Below are positions 14,403-24,981 of a stretch of DNA of 52,053 nt, in pieces. The notes below the pieces were generated by a model. The model did not search any database and had not been told where the DNA came from. It saw only the letters and a program-made list of their open reading frames with translations. Both the position numbers and the translations under genes were made by a program. The DNA is from Nemertoderma westbladi (Eukaryota; Xenacoelomorpha; Nemertodermatida; Nemertodermatidae): the NCBI GenBank assembly GCA_032718475.1, contig JAUCBJ010009001.1:1-52053 (forward strand), read 5' to 3'. How positions within the stretch are numbered: the first letter of the stretch is position 1; the number at the start of each line of letters is the position of its first letter.

Positions 14403-15382
14403 TTAACAGACGCCAATGTGTATCGATACAAAATTGTAAATCTGACTGGCTTGGAATTTCTTGCGGAATTCCACAGGGATCTGTCCTGGGTCCTTTGTTA
14501 TTTTTGATATATGTCAATGACCTACCGTCGGCGTCAACATTTATAACGACCCTGTTTGCTGACGATACATCATTGATGTGCATCTCCAATCATATGCAAA
14601 ATCTAACGCAGACGGTTAATACTGAAATAGTCAAAGTATCAGATTGGCTTATTGACAATAAATTAACTATAAATGTTGATAAGACAGAATATACGATATT
14701 TTTTAACGGCAAAATTGATAATTCTAGTACCCCCAATATAAAACTTAAAAATTCAGTGTTAAAATCAACTCCAACATCCAAATATTTAGGACTCTTCATA
14801 GATAGAAATCTTAGCTGGAAGCCGCATTGTAATTACATACTAAAAAAAATCGCTAAGACAATGGGCATCTTTTATAAAATACGGCATTATGTACCTCTAC
14901 ATATTTTGCGCCTTCTTTATTTTTCATTAATTCATCCATTTATAAATTACGGGTTAATTGTATGGGGTAACGCGGCCCATTCAATAATTAATCCTATCCG
15001 CACTAAAATTAATAAATTACTGCGTGCAATCACGTTTAGTGATAGATTTTCCTCCTCTGTGCCTATTTACAAATCTTTGAATATTTTACCTATCCAAGCG
15101 CTCTACAAATATCAGGTTTTAATATTTATGTATAATGTTCTAAAAGGTCCAAGCGATTTAAAAAGGTTGTTTTCTAGAACTGACGCTGTCCATTCCCATA
15201 GAACACGGTCGGCTAGCCAAAAAAATTTCTATATTCCATCAACTCGTATTCTTGTATCTCAAAGATCACTAAAATATCAGGGTCCTTTTTTGTGGAATTT
15301 ATTACCTATTTCAATTAAAGAGTGTCAATCATTAAACATATTTTCTGCTAAACTAAAAAAATACTTAATTAATGAACTGTAA
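14396..15382 (+). pseudogene. LINE polyprotein part 2: reverse transcriptase catalytic core and C-terminus
   Basis: Continues the preceding protein in another frame, overlapping its end by a few bases. Motifs in order are LINRRQCV, GIPQGSVLGPLLFLIYVNDL (RT block 4), LFADDTSLM with the paired catalytic Asp, SDWLIDNKLTINVDKTEY and TSKYLGLFIDRNLSWKPH (thumb). A C-terminal domain of about 150 residues follows, ending in KLKKYLINEL. The RT core is intact in this frame, so only one indel near 14395 separates the two parts. This suggests a fairly recent insertion. No RNase H domain is seen. Confidence 0.9.
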
Positions 15383-15924
15383 CTGCGGGGTCTATGTCTG
15401 GTGCTTTGGTCAGTTTTCATTGCGGTGTCGCTAACGGCTCGTATTAGTAACGTTGTTGTCTATTCCGTTATCCACTAATAATTTGGGTTTAGTTTATTTC
15501 TAAGTTTGCTACTTGTGTGTTACTTTTAATTCAAACGTCGTGCCTACATACAGATGGATCGTCACTTTTATGTATTCATATATTTCTACGTGCTTTAAAT
15601 TTAATTATATATAACGTATACGGTAGTAATTCTAATGAACACAATATGTACTGTATTAAAATCGCCAATAACCTTCTAAACGGCGCACAGGCACGTACTA
15701 GCTTTGCTATATTGCTGTGTTGCCCTTTTCACTATTACCTAGTTAAATTTTAATTTCGCATAAGTTTTAAAACTTAATGCTCCGGCACTTATTTCCAGGT
15801 AATTAACTGTTTGTAAAAATACGTAAATTTTGATTGAAATTTTTTTTTTGTTATGTATATTGTATGTACTTTATATATATATTAGTGAAATAAATAAATA
15901 AACTGAAACTGAAACTGAAACTGA

Positions 15925-16825
15925 TTGGGTGGAGGGTGGGCTTACTATAGAGTAGTCTGGTTGGGTGGAGCGTGGGCTCACTGTAGAGTAGTCTGGTTGG
16001 GTGGAGGGTGGGCTCACTATAGAGTAGTCTGGTTGGGTGGAGGGTGGGCTCACTGTAGAGTAGTCTGGTTGGGTGGAGGGTGGGCTCACTATAGAGTAGT
16101 CTGGTTGGGTGGAGGGTGGGCTCACTATAGAGTAGTCTGGTTGGGTGGAGGGTGGGCTCACTGTAGAGTAGTCTGGTTGGGTGGAGGGTGGGCTCACTGT
16201 AGAGTAGTCTGGTTGGGTGGGCTCACTGTAGAGTAGTCTGGTTGGGTGGAGGGTGGGCTCACTATAGAGTAGTCTGGTTGGGTGGAGGGTGGGCTCACTA
16301 TAGAGTAGTCTGGTTGGGTGGAGGGTGGGCTCACTGTAGAGTAGTCTGGTTGGGTGGAGGGTGGGCTCACTATAGAGTAGTCTGGTTGGGTGGAGGGTGG
16401 GCTCACTATAGAGTAGTCTGATTGGGTGGAGGGTGGGCTCACTGTAGAGTAGTCTGGTTGGGTGGAGGGTGGGCTCACTGTAGAGTAGTCTGGTTGGGTG
16501 GAGGGTGGGCTCACTGTAGAGTAGTCTGGTTGGGTGGAGGGTGGGCTCACTATAGAGTAGTCTGGTTGGGTGGAGGGTGGGCTTACTATAGAGTAGTCTG
16601 GTTGGGTGGAGGGTGGGCTCACTATAGAGTAGTCTGGTTGGGTGGAGGGTGGGCTTACTATAGAGTAGTCTGGTTGGGTGGAGGGTGGGCTCACTGTAGA
16701 GTAGTCTGGTTGGGTGGAGGGTGGGCTCACTATAGAGTAGTCTGGTTGGGTGGAGGGTGGGCTCACTGTAGAGTAGTCTGGTTGGGTGGAGGGTGGGCTC
16801 ACTACAGAGTAGTCTGGTTGGGTGG
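15925..16825. repeat. 36-bp G-rich minisatellite, right block (about 25 copies)
   Basis: Continuation of the left block beyond the LINE, with the same unit and variants. The GGGCTTACT variant appears here again near 16581 and 16645. One shortened unit at about 16208-16236 lacks the GGAGGGT segment and foreshadows the next array. From 16820 the units change to the 27-bp form through a few irregular copies with AGAGCAATCTGG. The first 24 bases (15925-15948) are the right copy of the LINE target-site duplication. Confidence 0.95.
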
Positions 16826-19800
16826 GCTCACTAGAGCAATCTGGTTGGGTGTACTCATTAGAGCAATCTGATCGGGTGGGCTCACTAGAGTAGTCTGGTT
16901 GGGTGGGCTCATTCACTAGATTAGTCTGGTTGGGTGGGCTCATTAGAGTAGTCTGGTTCGGACACCTTGGGTTGGGTGGACTCACTAGAGTAGTCTGGTT
17001 TGGTGAGCTCACAGAGTAGTCTGGTTGGGTGGGCTCACTAGAGTAGTCTGGTTGGGTGGGTCCACTAGAGTAGTCTGGTTGGGTGGGCTCACTAGAGTAG
17101 TCTGGTTGGGTGGGCTCACTAGAGTAGTCTGGTTGGGTGGGCTCACTAGAGCAATCTGGTTGGGTGGGCTCACTACAGTAGTCTGGTTGGGTGGGCTCAC
17201 TTGAGTAGTCTGGTTGGTTGGGTGTGTTCACTACAGTAGTCTGGTTGGGTGGGCTCACTAGAGTAGTCTGGTTGGGTGGGCTCACTATAGAGTAGTCGGT
17301 TGGGTGGGCTCACTAGAGTAGTCTGTTGGGTGGGCTCACTAGAGTAGTCTGGTTGTGTGGGCTCACTAGAGTAGTCTGGTTGGGTGGGCTCACTAGAGTA
17401 GTCTGGTTGGGTGGGCTCACTAGAGTAGTCTGGTTGGGTGGGCTCACTAGAGTAGTCGGCTGGGTGGGCTCACTAGAGTAGTCTGGTTGTGTGGACTCAC
17501 TAGAGTAGTCAGGTTGTGTGGGCTCACTAGAGTAGTCTAGTTGGGTGGGCTCACTAGAGTAGTCTGGTTGGGTGGGCTCACTAGAGTAGTCTGGTTGGGT
17601 GGGCTTACTAGATTAGTCTGGTTGGGTGGGCTCACTAGAGTAGTCTGGTTGGGTGGGCTCACAGAGTAGTCTGGTTGGGTGGGCTCACTACAGAGTAGTC
17701 TGGTTGGGTGGGCTCACTAAGCAATCTGGTTGGGTGGGCTCACTAGAGTAGTCTGGTTGCTTGGGCTCACTAGAGTAGTCTGGTTAGGTGGGCTCACTAG
17801 AGTAGTCTGGTTGTGTGGGCTCACTAGAGTAGTCTGGTTGGGTGGGCTCACTAGAGTAGTCTGGTTGGGTGGGCTCACTAGAGTAGTCTGGTTGGGTGGG
17901 CTCACTATTGTAGTCTGGTTGGGTGGGCTCACTAGAGTAGTCTGGTTGGGTGGACTCACTAGAGTAGTCTGGTTTGGTGAGCTCACAGAGTAGTCTGGTT
18001 GGGTGGGCTCACTACAGAGTAGTCTGGTTGGGTGGGCTCACTAGAGTAGTCTGGTTGAGTGGGCTCACTAGAGTAGTCTGGTTGGGTGGGCTCACTAGAG
18101 TAGTCTGGTTGGGTGGGCTCATTAGAGTAGTCTGGTTGGATGGTCTCACTAGAGTAGTCTGGTTGGGTGGGTGGGCTCACTAGTGTAGTCTGGTTATGTG
18201 GGCTCACTAGAGTAGTCTGGTTAGGTGGGCTCACTAGAGTTGTCTGGTTGGGTGGGCTCACTAGAGTAGTCTGGTTGGTTGGGCTCACTAGTAGTCTGGT
18301 TGTGTGGGCTCACTAGAGTAGTCTGGTTGGTTGGGCTCACCAGAGTAGTCTGGTTGGGTGGGCTCACTAGAGTAGTCTGGTTGGGTGGGCTCACTAGAGT
18401 AGTCTGGTTGGGTGGGTCCACTAGAGTATTCTGGTTGGGTGGGCTCACTAGAGTAGTCTGGTTGGGTGGGCTCACTAGAGTAGTCTGGTTGGGTGGGTCC
18501 ACTAGAGTAGTCTGGTTGGGTGGGCTCACTAGAGTAGTCTGGTTGGGTGGGTCTACTAGAGTAGTCTGGTTGGGTGGGCTCATTAGAGTAGTCTGGTTGG
18601 GTGGGCTCACTAGAGTAGTCTGGTTGGTTGGGCTCACTAGAGTAGTCTGGTTGTGTGGGCTCACTAAGAGTAGTCTGGTTGGGTGCGCTCACTAAAGTAG
18701 TCTGGTTGGGTGGGCTCACTAGAGTAGTCTGGTTGGGTGGGCTCACTAGAGTAGTCTGGTTGGGTGGGCTCACTAGAGTAGTCTGGCTGGGTGGGCTCAC
18801 TAGAGTAGTCTGGTTGTGTGGGCTCACTAGAGTAGTCAGGTTGTGTGGGCTCACTAGAGTAGTCTGGTTGGGTGGGCTCACTAGAGTAGTCTGGTTGGGT
18901 GGGCTCACTAGAGTAGTCTGGTTGGGTGGGCTCACTAGAGTAGTCTGGTTGGGTGGGCTCACTAGAGTAGTCTGGTTGGGTGGGCTCACTAGAGTAGTCT
19001 GGTTGGGTGGGCTCACTACAGAGTAGTCTGGTTGGGTGGGCTCACTAGAGCAATCTGGTTGGGTGGGCTCACTAGAGTAGTCTGGTTGCGTGGGCTCACT
19101 AGAGTAGTCTGGTTAGGTGGGCTCACTAGAGTAGTCTGGTTGTGTGGGCTCACTAGAGTAGTCTGGTTGGGTGGGCTCACTAGAGTAGTCTGGTTGGGTG
19201 GGCTCACTAGAGTAGTCTGGTTGGGTGGGCTCACTATTGTAGTCTGGTTGGGTGGGCTCACTAGAGTAGTCTGGTTGGGTGGACTCACTAGAGTAGTCTG
19301 GTTTGGTGAGCTCACAGAGTAGTCTGGTTGGGTGGGCTCACTACAGAGTAGTCTGGTTGGGTGGGCTCACTAGAGTAGTCTGGTTGAGTGGGCTCACTAG
19401 AGTAGTCTGGTTGGGTGGGCTCACTAGAGTAGTCTGGTTGGGTGGGCTCACTAGAGTAGTCTGGTTGGTGGGCTCACTAGAGTAGTCTGGTTGGATGGGC
19501 TCACTAGAGTAGTCTGGTTGGGTGGGTGGGCTCACTAGAGTAGTCTGGTTGGGTGGGCTCACTAGAGTAGTCTGGTTAGGTGGGCTCACTAGAGTAGTCT
19601 GGTTGGGTGGGCTCACTAGAGTAGTCTGGTTGGGTGGGCTCACTAGAGTAGTCTGGTTGTGTGGGCTCACTAGAGTAGTCTGGTTGGGTGGGCTCACTAG
19701 AGTAGTCTGGTTGGGTGGGCTCACTAGAGTAGTCTGGTTGGGTGGGCTCACTAGAGTAGTCTGGTTGGGTGGGTCTCACTAGAGTAGTCTGGTTGGGTGG

Positions 19801-21655
19801 GCTCACTAGAGTAGTCTGGTTGGGTGGGCTCACTAGAGTAGTCTGGTTGGGTGGGCTCACTAGAGTAGTCTGGTTGGGTGGGCTCACTAGAGTAGTCTGG
19901 TTGGGTGGGCTCACTAGAGTAGTCTGGTTGGGTGGGCTCACTAGAGTAGTCTGGTTGGGTGGGCTCACTAGAGTAGTCTGGTTGGGTGGGCTCACTAGAG
20001 TAGTCTGGTTGGGTGGGCTCACTAGAGTAGTCTGGTTGGGTGGGCTCACTAGAGTAGTCTGGTTGGGTGGGCTCACTAGAGTAGTCTGGTTGGGTGGGCT
20101 CACTAGAGTAGTCTGGTTGGGTGGGCTCACTAGAGTAGTCTGGTTGGGTGGGCTCCACTAGAGTAGTCTGGTTGGGTGGGCTCACTAGAGTAGTCTGGTT
20201 GGGTGGGCTCACTAGAGTAGTCTGGTTGGGTGGGCTCCACTAGAGTAGTCTGGTTGGGTGGGCTCACTAGAGTAGTCTGGTTGGGTGGGCTCACTAGAGT
20301 AGTCTGGTTGGGTGGGCTCACTAGAGTAGTCTGGTTGGTTGGGCTCACTAGAGTAGTCTGGTTGGGTGGGCTCACTAGAGTAGTCTGGTTGGGTGGGCTC
20401 ACTAGAGTAGTCTGGTTGGGTGGGTCCACTAGAGTAGTCTGGTTGGGTGGGCTCACTAGAGTAGTCTGGTTGGGTGGGCTCACTAGAGTAGTCTGGTTGG
20501 GTGGGCTCACTAGAGTAGTCTGGTTGGGTGGGCTCACTAGAGTAGTCTGGTTGGGTGGGCTCACTAGAGTAGTCTTAGTCTGGTTGGGTGGGCTCACTAG
20601 AGTAGTCTGGTTGGGTGGGTCCACTAGAGTAGTCTGGTTGGGTGGGCTCACTAGAGTAGTCTGGTTGGGTGGGCTCACTAGAGTAGTCTGGTTGGGTGGG
20701 CTCACTAGAGTAGTCTGGTTGGGTGGGCTCACTAGAGTAGTCTGGTTGGTTGGGCTCACTAGAGTAGTCTGGTTGGGTGGGCTCACTAAGAGTAGTCTGG
20801 TTGGGTGGGCTCACTAGAGTAGTCTGGTTGGTTGGGCTCACTAGAGTAGTCTGGTTGGGTGGGCTCACTAGAGTAGTCTGGTTGGGTGGGCTCACTAGAG
20901 TAGTCTGGTTGGGTGGGCTCACTAGAGTAGTCTGGTTGGGTGGGTCCACTAGAGTAGTCTGGTTGGGTGGGCTCACTAGAGTAGTCTGGTTGGGTGGGTC
21001 CACTAGAGTAGTCTGGTTGGGTGGGCTCACTAGAGTAGTCTGGTTGGGTGGGCTCACTAGAGTAGTCTGGTTGGTTGGGCTCACTAGAGTAGTCTGGTTG
21101 TGTGGGCTCACTAGAGTAGTCTGGTTGTGTGGGCTCACTAGAGTAGTCTGGTTGGGTGGGTCCACTAGAGTAGTCTGGTTGGGTGGGCTCACTAGAGTAG
21201 TCTGGTTGGGTGGGTCCACTAGAGTAGTCTGGTTGGGTGGACTCACTAGAGTAGTCTGGTTGTGTGGGCTCACTAGAGTAGTCTGGTTGGGTGGGCTCAC
21301 TAGAGTAGTCTGGTTGGGTGGGTCCACTAGAGTAGTCTGGTTAGGTGGGCTCACTAGAGTAGTCTGGTTGGGTGGGTCCACTAGAGTAGTCTGGTTGGGT
21401 GGGCTCACTAGAGTAGTCTGGTTGGGTGGGCTCACTAGAGTAGTCTGGTTGGTTGGGCTCACTAGAGTAGTCTGGATGTGTGGGCTCACTAAGAGTAGTC
21501 TGGTTGGGTGCGCTCACTAAAGTAGTCTGGTTGGGTGGGCTCACTAGAGTAGTCTGGTTGGTTGGGCTCACTAGGGTAGTCTGGTTGGGTGGGTCCACTA
21601 GAGTAGTCTGGTTGGGTGGGCTCACTAGAGTAGTCTGGTTGGGTGGGCTCACTAG
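16826..21655. repeat. 27-bp minisatellite derived from the 36-bp unit (about 179 copies)
   Basis: Unit GGGTGGGCTCACTAGAG plus TAGTCTGGTT. Compared with the 36-bp unit it lacks one GGGTGGA block and a TA in the TATAGAG part: 7 + 2 = 9 bases. Marker variants show large internal duplications. The rare junction TTTGGTGAGCTCACAGAG occurs near 17001, 17975 and 19304, spaced 974 and 1329 bases apart. The CACTAAGAG / GTGCGCTCACTAAAG pair occurs near 18663 and again 2825 bases on, near 21488. The block 19775-20150 is almost perfectly uniform, suggesting very recent amplification. Confidence 0.95.
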
Positions 21656-22777
21656 CCAGTACTTGAGTTAATATATCTCAATCGTTTTAAAAGTTTACTA
21701 CTAACTACTGATTCGCAGTTTGGGTTCAAAGAGGGTGTAGGTACTGAACTTGCTGTTGCCACACTGAAAGAAATTATTCAGTTTCATCTCGATAACGACA
21801 GTCCTGTTTACATAGTATATCTTGACTCTTCTAAGGCCTTCGACCTAATTAATCATTATAAACTGTTTGCTAAATTAATTGACCGTAAGCTGCCAATTTA
21901 CTTTGTACGTATCATTAGATACTGGTACCGATTTCAATCACTAACCGTTAGGTGGGGTGGGGTGCTGTCCGCCAGTTTTTCGGTTTCAAACGGAACCAAA
22001 CAGGGGGGCATACTATCACCTGGTTTGTACTGTATCTATGTAGATGACCTAAGTATATTTTTTAATAACTCTAACGTAGGTTGTGCAATAAAAAATACGC
22101 GCGCTAACCACGTGTTTTATGCAGATGACTTAGCTCTCTGTTCTAACTCAATTTTTGGTCTGAATAAATTAATTGGAATCTATGAAAATTATGCTCTGGA
22201 GCACGATATCAAAATTAATATTAAAAAATCTAAAGCCATGATCTACACACCGAAAGGGAACACATCTTTTGTACATAATGACATTTTTGTTGCTGGATCT
22301 AAACTAGAAATTGTTTCAAAATTCAAATATCTTGGACATATACTTCATGAAACTACTGACGACGATTTTGACATCGTCAATCAGCTACACAGCCTGTATC
22401 GCAGAGGCAATCTTCTCATCAGAAAATTCTCTTTCTGTTCCATAACAGTAAAGAAAATACTTTTCCGTAGTTTTTGCACTCAATTCTACTGTACTGCTCT
22501 TTGGTCTAGACGTAATTTTAGTTTAGCAGTTTACAATAAATTACGAGTAGGGTACAATAATATAGCCAGAAAACTTTTCGGTTTCAGGTTTGACTGTAGT
22601 GTGTCTTTAATGTTTGCACAGCTTAATCTGCCGAAATTTCTTCATATTCGTTTCAATGCAATAACATCCCTTTTACATCGTGTGTCCAATACTGGGAACA
22701 TTCTTGTGAAACGTGTTTTCGAAGGTACCTACAGCACCAGCCGCATCAGGGAGAGGGACAACATCGTCATTATCTGA
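21656..22777 (+). pseudogene. LINE reverse transcriptase fragment, C-terminal 373 codons
   Basis: One uninterrupted frame from the truncation point to TGA at 22775-22777. Motifs in order: DSQFGFKEGVGTE, VYIVYLDSSKAFDLINH (first catalytic Asp), NGTKQGGILSPGLYCIYVDDLS (block 4, beginning at about 21990), HVFYADDLALCSN (catalytic pair), DIKINIKKSKAMIY and FKYLGHIL. A C-terminal domain follows. A GTG at 21962 could be mistaken for a start, but the frame is open well upstream of it. The endonuclease and any first ORF are missing through truncation. There are no internal stops, which implies a young copy. Confidence 0.88.
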
Positions 22778-23028
22778 GCTGAGCTGTGGTGTTTTATTGT
22801 AGTACGCCTAGTTATTTGCTTTGTTGTAATTTTTAATTATCATTAATATTATTCTATATTATTTTTCCCTATCACACAGGCCTAACTAACTATTAATTTG
22901 TTTGTTTGTTTGTTTAATATTGGTAATACTTTAATTATGTACTTGTAACTTTGTGCTTATTTCTGTTTGTCATTTGTGTTTTTATGGGCGCCCCATTTGC
23001 CTGGATTAAAGATTAAATAATAATAATA
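21656..23028 (+). mobile_element. Second 5'-truncated non-LTR retrotransposon
   Basis: Starts abruptly after the last array unit (CTCACTAG) inside a reverse transcriptase reading frame. It runs through a 250-base 3' untranslated region and ends in ATTAAATAATAATAAT, a short TAA-type tail. The 27-bp array does not resume after it, and I see no target-site duplication. Its RT differs from that of the first LINE (TKQGGILSP and YADDLAL instead of PQGSVLGP and FADDTS), so it is another family. Confidence 0.88.
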
Positions 23029-24568
23029 CGAAATTGTATCTGGATCAAAAATGTAAAGTCTTAAATTTTCTTCGGCCGTTAGGCCAGGCATGGGGACGCA
23101 CAAAGTTTGACGACTTATTCCCAGTGCGGTCCCCCCTAACTATATATTCCCCACAGGAAGGTCCATACTCATTTAGCTACTATTTATGGATGCCATGCAG
23201 AGGTGCGCCCTGGCTAGACCCTGCAAAGCATTCGTGCCGAAACGATAACCGATCTGGACCCCATGAGGGGGTTGAACCCATGCGGGGGACCCCGAAGATC
23301 GGCACAGGATCGAACCCAAAATACCAAACGAATCGCTGCCAATTTCGATTCATTACTTTTATCGCCTCATGTCGTCGGTGCATTTTAACAAGTCGCATGA
23401 GTGTCTGATAACTTATAATTCAACCAAAATATTACGATATATTAATAACAATATTATTTTTTATTATGTTCAATTGGGTCAAGTCTGGGATTTTCACTCA
23501 CTTTACGACATGTTGTTATATTATTTTGTAACAGTGAACCCTATTAGACACTTAGGGAGTGGCCTTAACTAACTATAAAGATTATTATTCGTTGTACTTC
23601 TAGTAATGTAAGAACTGAGCATGTCTTTAGTGAACCACACCCTGTTTATTGGTATCCATTTATACTTGGTGCCCCAGCTGCATCCACTGCTCAATTCTAA
23701 CGCCCAATAAACGAGGCAGTACAACTTGATACATTATTATAGGGATTCTCGCATGGATGACAGAATGCTGTTGTTTCTTTTGTGTAAAGGTGCCGCCGCC
23801 TTAAGGGGTGTGTAGCTAATGGGGGGGAATACTATACTGATATATTGTTTTAAAGTAGTGTGAATATTATTATCGAATTGGTGTTAGTTTTTTTGTAGTT
23901 AAAAGGTGGGCAAAATATATCTCGTGTTAATTAATAACCATTACCGGTACTCAACAACAAATAAATCCAAAATCAAGTAACGATGGAATTCACTATGCGA
24001 CCACTAAGCCACGAGAAGAATACCAGGTTTTTCACCAAGAACGCAGGTTACAGAAGGGCTGAATCTAACCAAAACAATAAACCAATTAGTATATGTACAG
24101 GTTATAACACAGAAATAAGCGCTAAAGCATTTAATAAAGTTAAATTAAAAAAATAAAAAATCTTCATATATAAAATCCAAATAAAAAGTCGACCGAAAAG
24201 TGAAAAAAAAAGAAATCTTGGTATTCTTCACATGGGCGCCACGAAGTATCTCCCACTATATATTAATATATGGAAGGAAGGGGAGGGGAGGGGTGGGGGG
24301 CTGTCGGGGTAATCCATCAAAGTATCAGTTTCAGTGGTAAAACCCTTTATTTTATTGGCTATACTACTGTAGTTGGTTGATATAGTCATATGAATGAGGT
24401 TGTAGTTCATCGAGGAATATTTTCCACCACATTAAAATTAAAACCTTATTTTTTTATATGATCTGTTTGATCTCGATAAGGTAAATTCGTGTTATTTACA
24501 CTGGGAGGGTCAGAAACTCATGTAAACGACTATTAATTCCAGTGGTTATTTATCATTATTATCTTTAG
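23029..24568. other. Unique intronic DNA before the terminal ACBD3-like exon
   Basis: I see no exon, RNA gene or known transposon in this stretch. A purine-rich run (GGAAGGGGAGGGGAGGGGT) lies near 24273-24298. The stretch ends in the acceptor ATTATCTTTAG of the terminal exon. Confidence 0.5.
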
Positions 24569-24981
24569 GGGAGACAGTAACAGTTCGAGTACCGACTCAC
24601 GACCAAGGTTCCTGTCTGTTCTGGGAGTTCGCGACAGACTCCTACGATATCGGGTTCGGTCTCTACTTCGAGTGGACCGTGGCCGCGAGCAACACGGTCA
24701 GCGTCCACGTCAGCGAGGACGACTCGTTCGACGAAGAGGAAGATGAAGATGAGGATCGCGACCGCACGGACCCCGAGGTCGGTGGTGGGAGCGCCACCCA
24801 GCGGGCCTCCCGGGTACCCACCGACGAGGTGATCCCGGTATACCGACGCGACTGCCACACAGAGGTCTACGTCGGCTCGCACATCTACCCCGGCCGCGGG
24901 GTCTACCTACTGAAGTTCGATAACTCGTACTCGTTGTTCCGGGGGAAGACTCTCTATTACCGGGTCTATTATACGCGGTGA
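24569..24981 (+). CDS. ACBD3: ACBD3/GCP60-like protein, terminal coding exon (GOLD domain)
   Basis: The exon begins after AG at 24567-24568 with the last two bases of a Gly codon split by the intron. It reads 136 codons to TGA at 24979-24981. Features: [34 protein letters not shown], an acidic stretch rich in Glu/Asp (about residues 54-66 of the exon), [35 protein letters not shown] and the terminal YYRVYYTR. This order, the acidic insert and the last residues are those of the GOLD beta-sandwich ending animal ACBD3, where GOLD binds giantin (golgin B1); the binding role is family knowledge. GC content and codon use are much higher than in the flanking AT-rich DNA, as expected for a conserved exon. 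Joined with 9397-9545 it gives an intact frame, so the gene is probably functional. Confidence 0.95.

Larger units (their letters stand above)
12652..15924 (+). mobile_element. 5'-truncated non-LTR retrotransposon (CR1/L2/Jockey-like LINE) inserted in the array
   Basis: A 3.27-kb element with part of an apurinic-like endonuclease, a complete reverse transcriptase spread over two frames, and a short 3' untranslated region with AATAAATAAATAAA. It ends in repeated ACTGAA units (15899-15924). Matching 24-base array sequence lies on both sides. The 5' end falls inside the endonuclease domain, as expected for incomplete target-primed reverse transcription. GIPQGSVLGPLLF and FADDTS fit the CR1/L2/Jockey group. 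The exact clade is not determined. Confidence 0.93.
9546..24568 (+). other. 15.0-kb phase-1 intron of the ACBD3-like gene, mostly tandem repeats and LINEs
   Basis: The intron runs from donor GTCAGT at 9546 to acceptor ATTATCTTTAG ending at 24568. Joining 9545 to 24569 keeps the reading frame and restores the family sequence across the junction. Contents in order: about 100 bases of unique DNA, the 36-bp array, a LINE, more 36-bp array, the 27-bp array, a second LINE, then about 1.5 kb of unique DNA. About 8.7 kb is minisatellite and about 4.6 kb is retrotransposon. Confidence 0.88.

Noticed and set aside
9651-21655. CRISPR-like array or genuine repeat-protein genes (long open frames on both strands)
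   Set aside because: Units are contiguous with no unique spacers, the host is eukaryotic, and open frames exist on both strands because the period is a multiple of 3. One frame runs into a LINE.
24565-24882. Minus-strand ORF over the GOLD exon
   Set aside because: It is the antisense shadow of a conserved, GC-rich exon.
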